Assembly (NCBI GenBank): GCA_947458545.1 | Contig: CANGYH010000001.1 | Coordinates: 868,001-932,000 of the forward strand | Length of the DNA stretch: 64,000 bases | From: Cytophagaceae bacterium | GTDB lineage: Bacteria; Bacteroidota; Bacteroidia; Cytophagales; Flexibacteraceae | Direction of reading: 5' to 3' | The notes under the pieces: generated by a model | Databases searched by the model: none | What the model saw: only the letters and a program-made list of their open reading frames with translations | Told to the model about the DNA's origin: nothing | Translations under genes and position numbers: made by a program | Part shown: piece after piece, positions 63,136-64,000 of the stretch | How the letters are laid out: each line of letters opens with the position of its first letter | How positions within the stretch are numbered: the stretch's first letter is position 1

Positions 63136-64000
63136 ATGAAAACGATGCTACCCCGCCTGCGGGCACTGGTGCTTTGGCCTGCCCTGGCCTGGCTTGCCGC
63201 CTGCACCAGCATGAGCGACAAACCCAAAGACGGCTTTCTGGTAGAAGGAACCATCGAAAACCCTCAAAAAGGCAAGGTGGTGGCCCTCTATAAGGTGACG
63301 CCCGAGCAGAGCGTGCTGGTAGATTCTGTGGCCTTGGAGGAGGATGGCAAGTTCCGCTTCGTGGGCAAGGTAGATCAGTTGCAGATGTTCATGCTCATGC
63401 TCTACGGGCAGCAGCCGGCCTTCTTTGTGGCGGGTAATCAAGACGTCGAAATTGAGGTAAAGGGTGCCGTACCCCAGGCTACTGTGAAGGTAGAGGCTGG
63501 GGAGGAGCAGCAAAAGCTGGAGCCCGTTCTGGCCCTGTTCCGCCGCCAAAGCGAGGAGTTTGGCCCCATCAACTATGAGTACCAACTGGCCGTGCAAAAC
63601 CGAGACATACCCCGGGCCGAGCGCTACCGGGGCATGCTGGAGCGGGGCCAGGCTTTCTACGTCCGCCGCTACAAGCACCTGATTGACTCGCTCGGGCCCA
63701 GCTTTGGGGCCTACACCGCCGCCACCCGCCTCAACCTGGAGACCGAGATCGGCGTCCTGGACACCCTGGCCCAGAAACTAACGGCCAAGTACCCGCAAGA
63801 GCCCTGGGTAAAATCGTTTGCAGCCCAAATTGCTGATGCCAAGCAACTGGGTGCAGGGGCAGCGGCGCCCGGCTTCGAGCAGCCCACGCCCGACGGTAAG
63901 ATGCTGGGGCCGGCCGCGTTCAAAGGCAAGGTGCTCGTGCTGGACTTTTGGGCCAGTTGGTGCCGCCCCTGCCGGATGAACAGCCCGGCCATGGTGGCCC
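63136..64000 (+). CDS. TlpA-family thiol-disulfide lipoprotein with DUF4369-like N-terminal domain, 3'-truncated by the window
   Basis: 288 residues are visible and the frame runs off the window. The signal peptide ends in the lipobox LAACTS. The first mature part (about 30-130: GFLVEGTIENPQKGKVVALY, DSVALEEDGKFRFVGKV) matches the DUF4369 beta domain common in Bacteroidota TlpA-like proteins. A helical linker follows, then the thioredoxin domain with GKVLVLDFWASWCRPCRMNS, including the CxxC redox pair. It probably reduces or oxidises envelope disulfides. ATG at 63136, or the fourth codon. Confidence 0.88.
   Translation, partial: MKTMLPRLRALVLWPALAWLAACTSMSDKPKDGFLVEGTIENPQKGKVVALYKVTPEQSVLVDSVALEEDGKFRFVGKVDQLQMFMLMLYGQQPAFFVAGNQDVEIEVKGAVPQATVKVEAGEEQQKLEPVLALFRRQSEEFGPINYEYQLAVQNRDIPRAERYRGMLERGQAFYVRRYKHLIDSLGPSFGAYTAATRLNLETEIGVLDTLAQKLTAKYPQEPWVKSFAAQIADAKQLGAGAAAPGFEQPTPDGKMLGPAAFKGKVLVLDFWASWCRPCRMNSPAMVA

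Overview
The window reads as a chromosomal, mostly housekeeping stretch of a Bacteroidota bacterium, probably a Cytophagia-type lineage with a high-GC genome. The evidence is phylum-level: a secreted protein with a type IX secretion C-terminal signal (28534-29523), lipoproteins with an acidic export signal after the lipobox cysteine, recurrent TAnnTTTG promoter elements instead of sigma-70 -10 boxes, weak or absent Shine-Dalgarno sequences, a DUF3467 protein, a WbqC protein, and a class I FbaB aldolase next to accD. Several genes have only TTG or GTG as plausible starts. No insertion sequence, prophage, CRISPR array or rRNA was seen, and only one tRNA.

Layout from left to right. 1-5542: end of a PDZ-domain protease, an ArnT-like glycosyltransferase, two lipoproteins (one only 46 residues), and a double-parvulin periplasmic chaperone. 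5646-8071: rpmH-rnpA-S41 protease. 8104-14540: metallo-beta-lactamase-fold hydrolase, an unknown membrane protein, rmlA, an FtsX/LolE-type permease, aroK, an extended SDR and an aldo/keto reductase. 14637-17218: fbaB, accD, mscL. 17289-20655: an odd accessory patch with a 3-hydroxyacyl-CoA dehydrogenase C-terminal domain lacking its NAD-binding half, a tiny PID-CTERM-like sorted protein, a CAU tRNA, a small membrane protein, murB and a four-helix-bundle protein. 20887-28400: yidC, trpS, Cry-DASH, wbqC-like, clpC. 28534-36822: T9SS cargo, ligA, a YfhO membrane protein and a DEXH helicase of the ligase-associated type. 36826-42981: a putative 2OG-Fe(II) oxygenase, DUF3467, pdhA, a TPR protein, ribH and an unrecognised outer-membrane-barrel-like protein. 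42978-46548: dxs, an orphan histidine kinase and a SUF-type DUF59 protein.

46586-55221 holds the distal half of the spc-alpha ribosomal cluster on the minus strand: rpsH-rplF-rplR-rpsE-rpmD-rplO-secY-map-infA-rpmJ-rpsM-rpsK-rpsD-rpoA-rplQ. It begins abruptly at rpsH; the usual upstream S10/spc genes (through rplE and rpsN) are absent, and a divergent SulP transporter sits there. 55446-64000: sulP, cmk, an active-site-divergent SDR, comF, bacilliredoxin, sanA-like, uvrC, a 670-bp gene-free stretch rich in GGCT-NN-AGCC palindromes, and the start of a TlpA-family lipoprotein thioredoxin.

The genes serve translation, export (yidC, secY, parvulin chaperone), envelope building (murB, aroK, rmlA, dxs), lipid synthesis (accD), central carbon (fbaB, pdhA), DNA repair (ligA, uvrC, helicase, photolyase-like) and redox control. 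I found no convincing complete new multi-gene system. The points most worth a second look are the split ribosomal operon, the accessory patch around 17.3-18.1 kb, the orphan ligase-associated helicase, the small lipoprotein, and the palindrome-rich intergenic regions.
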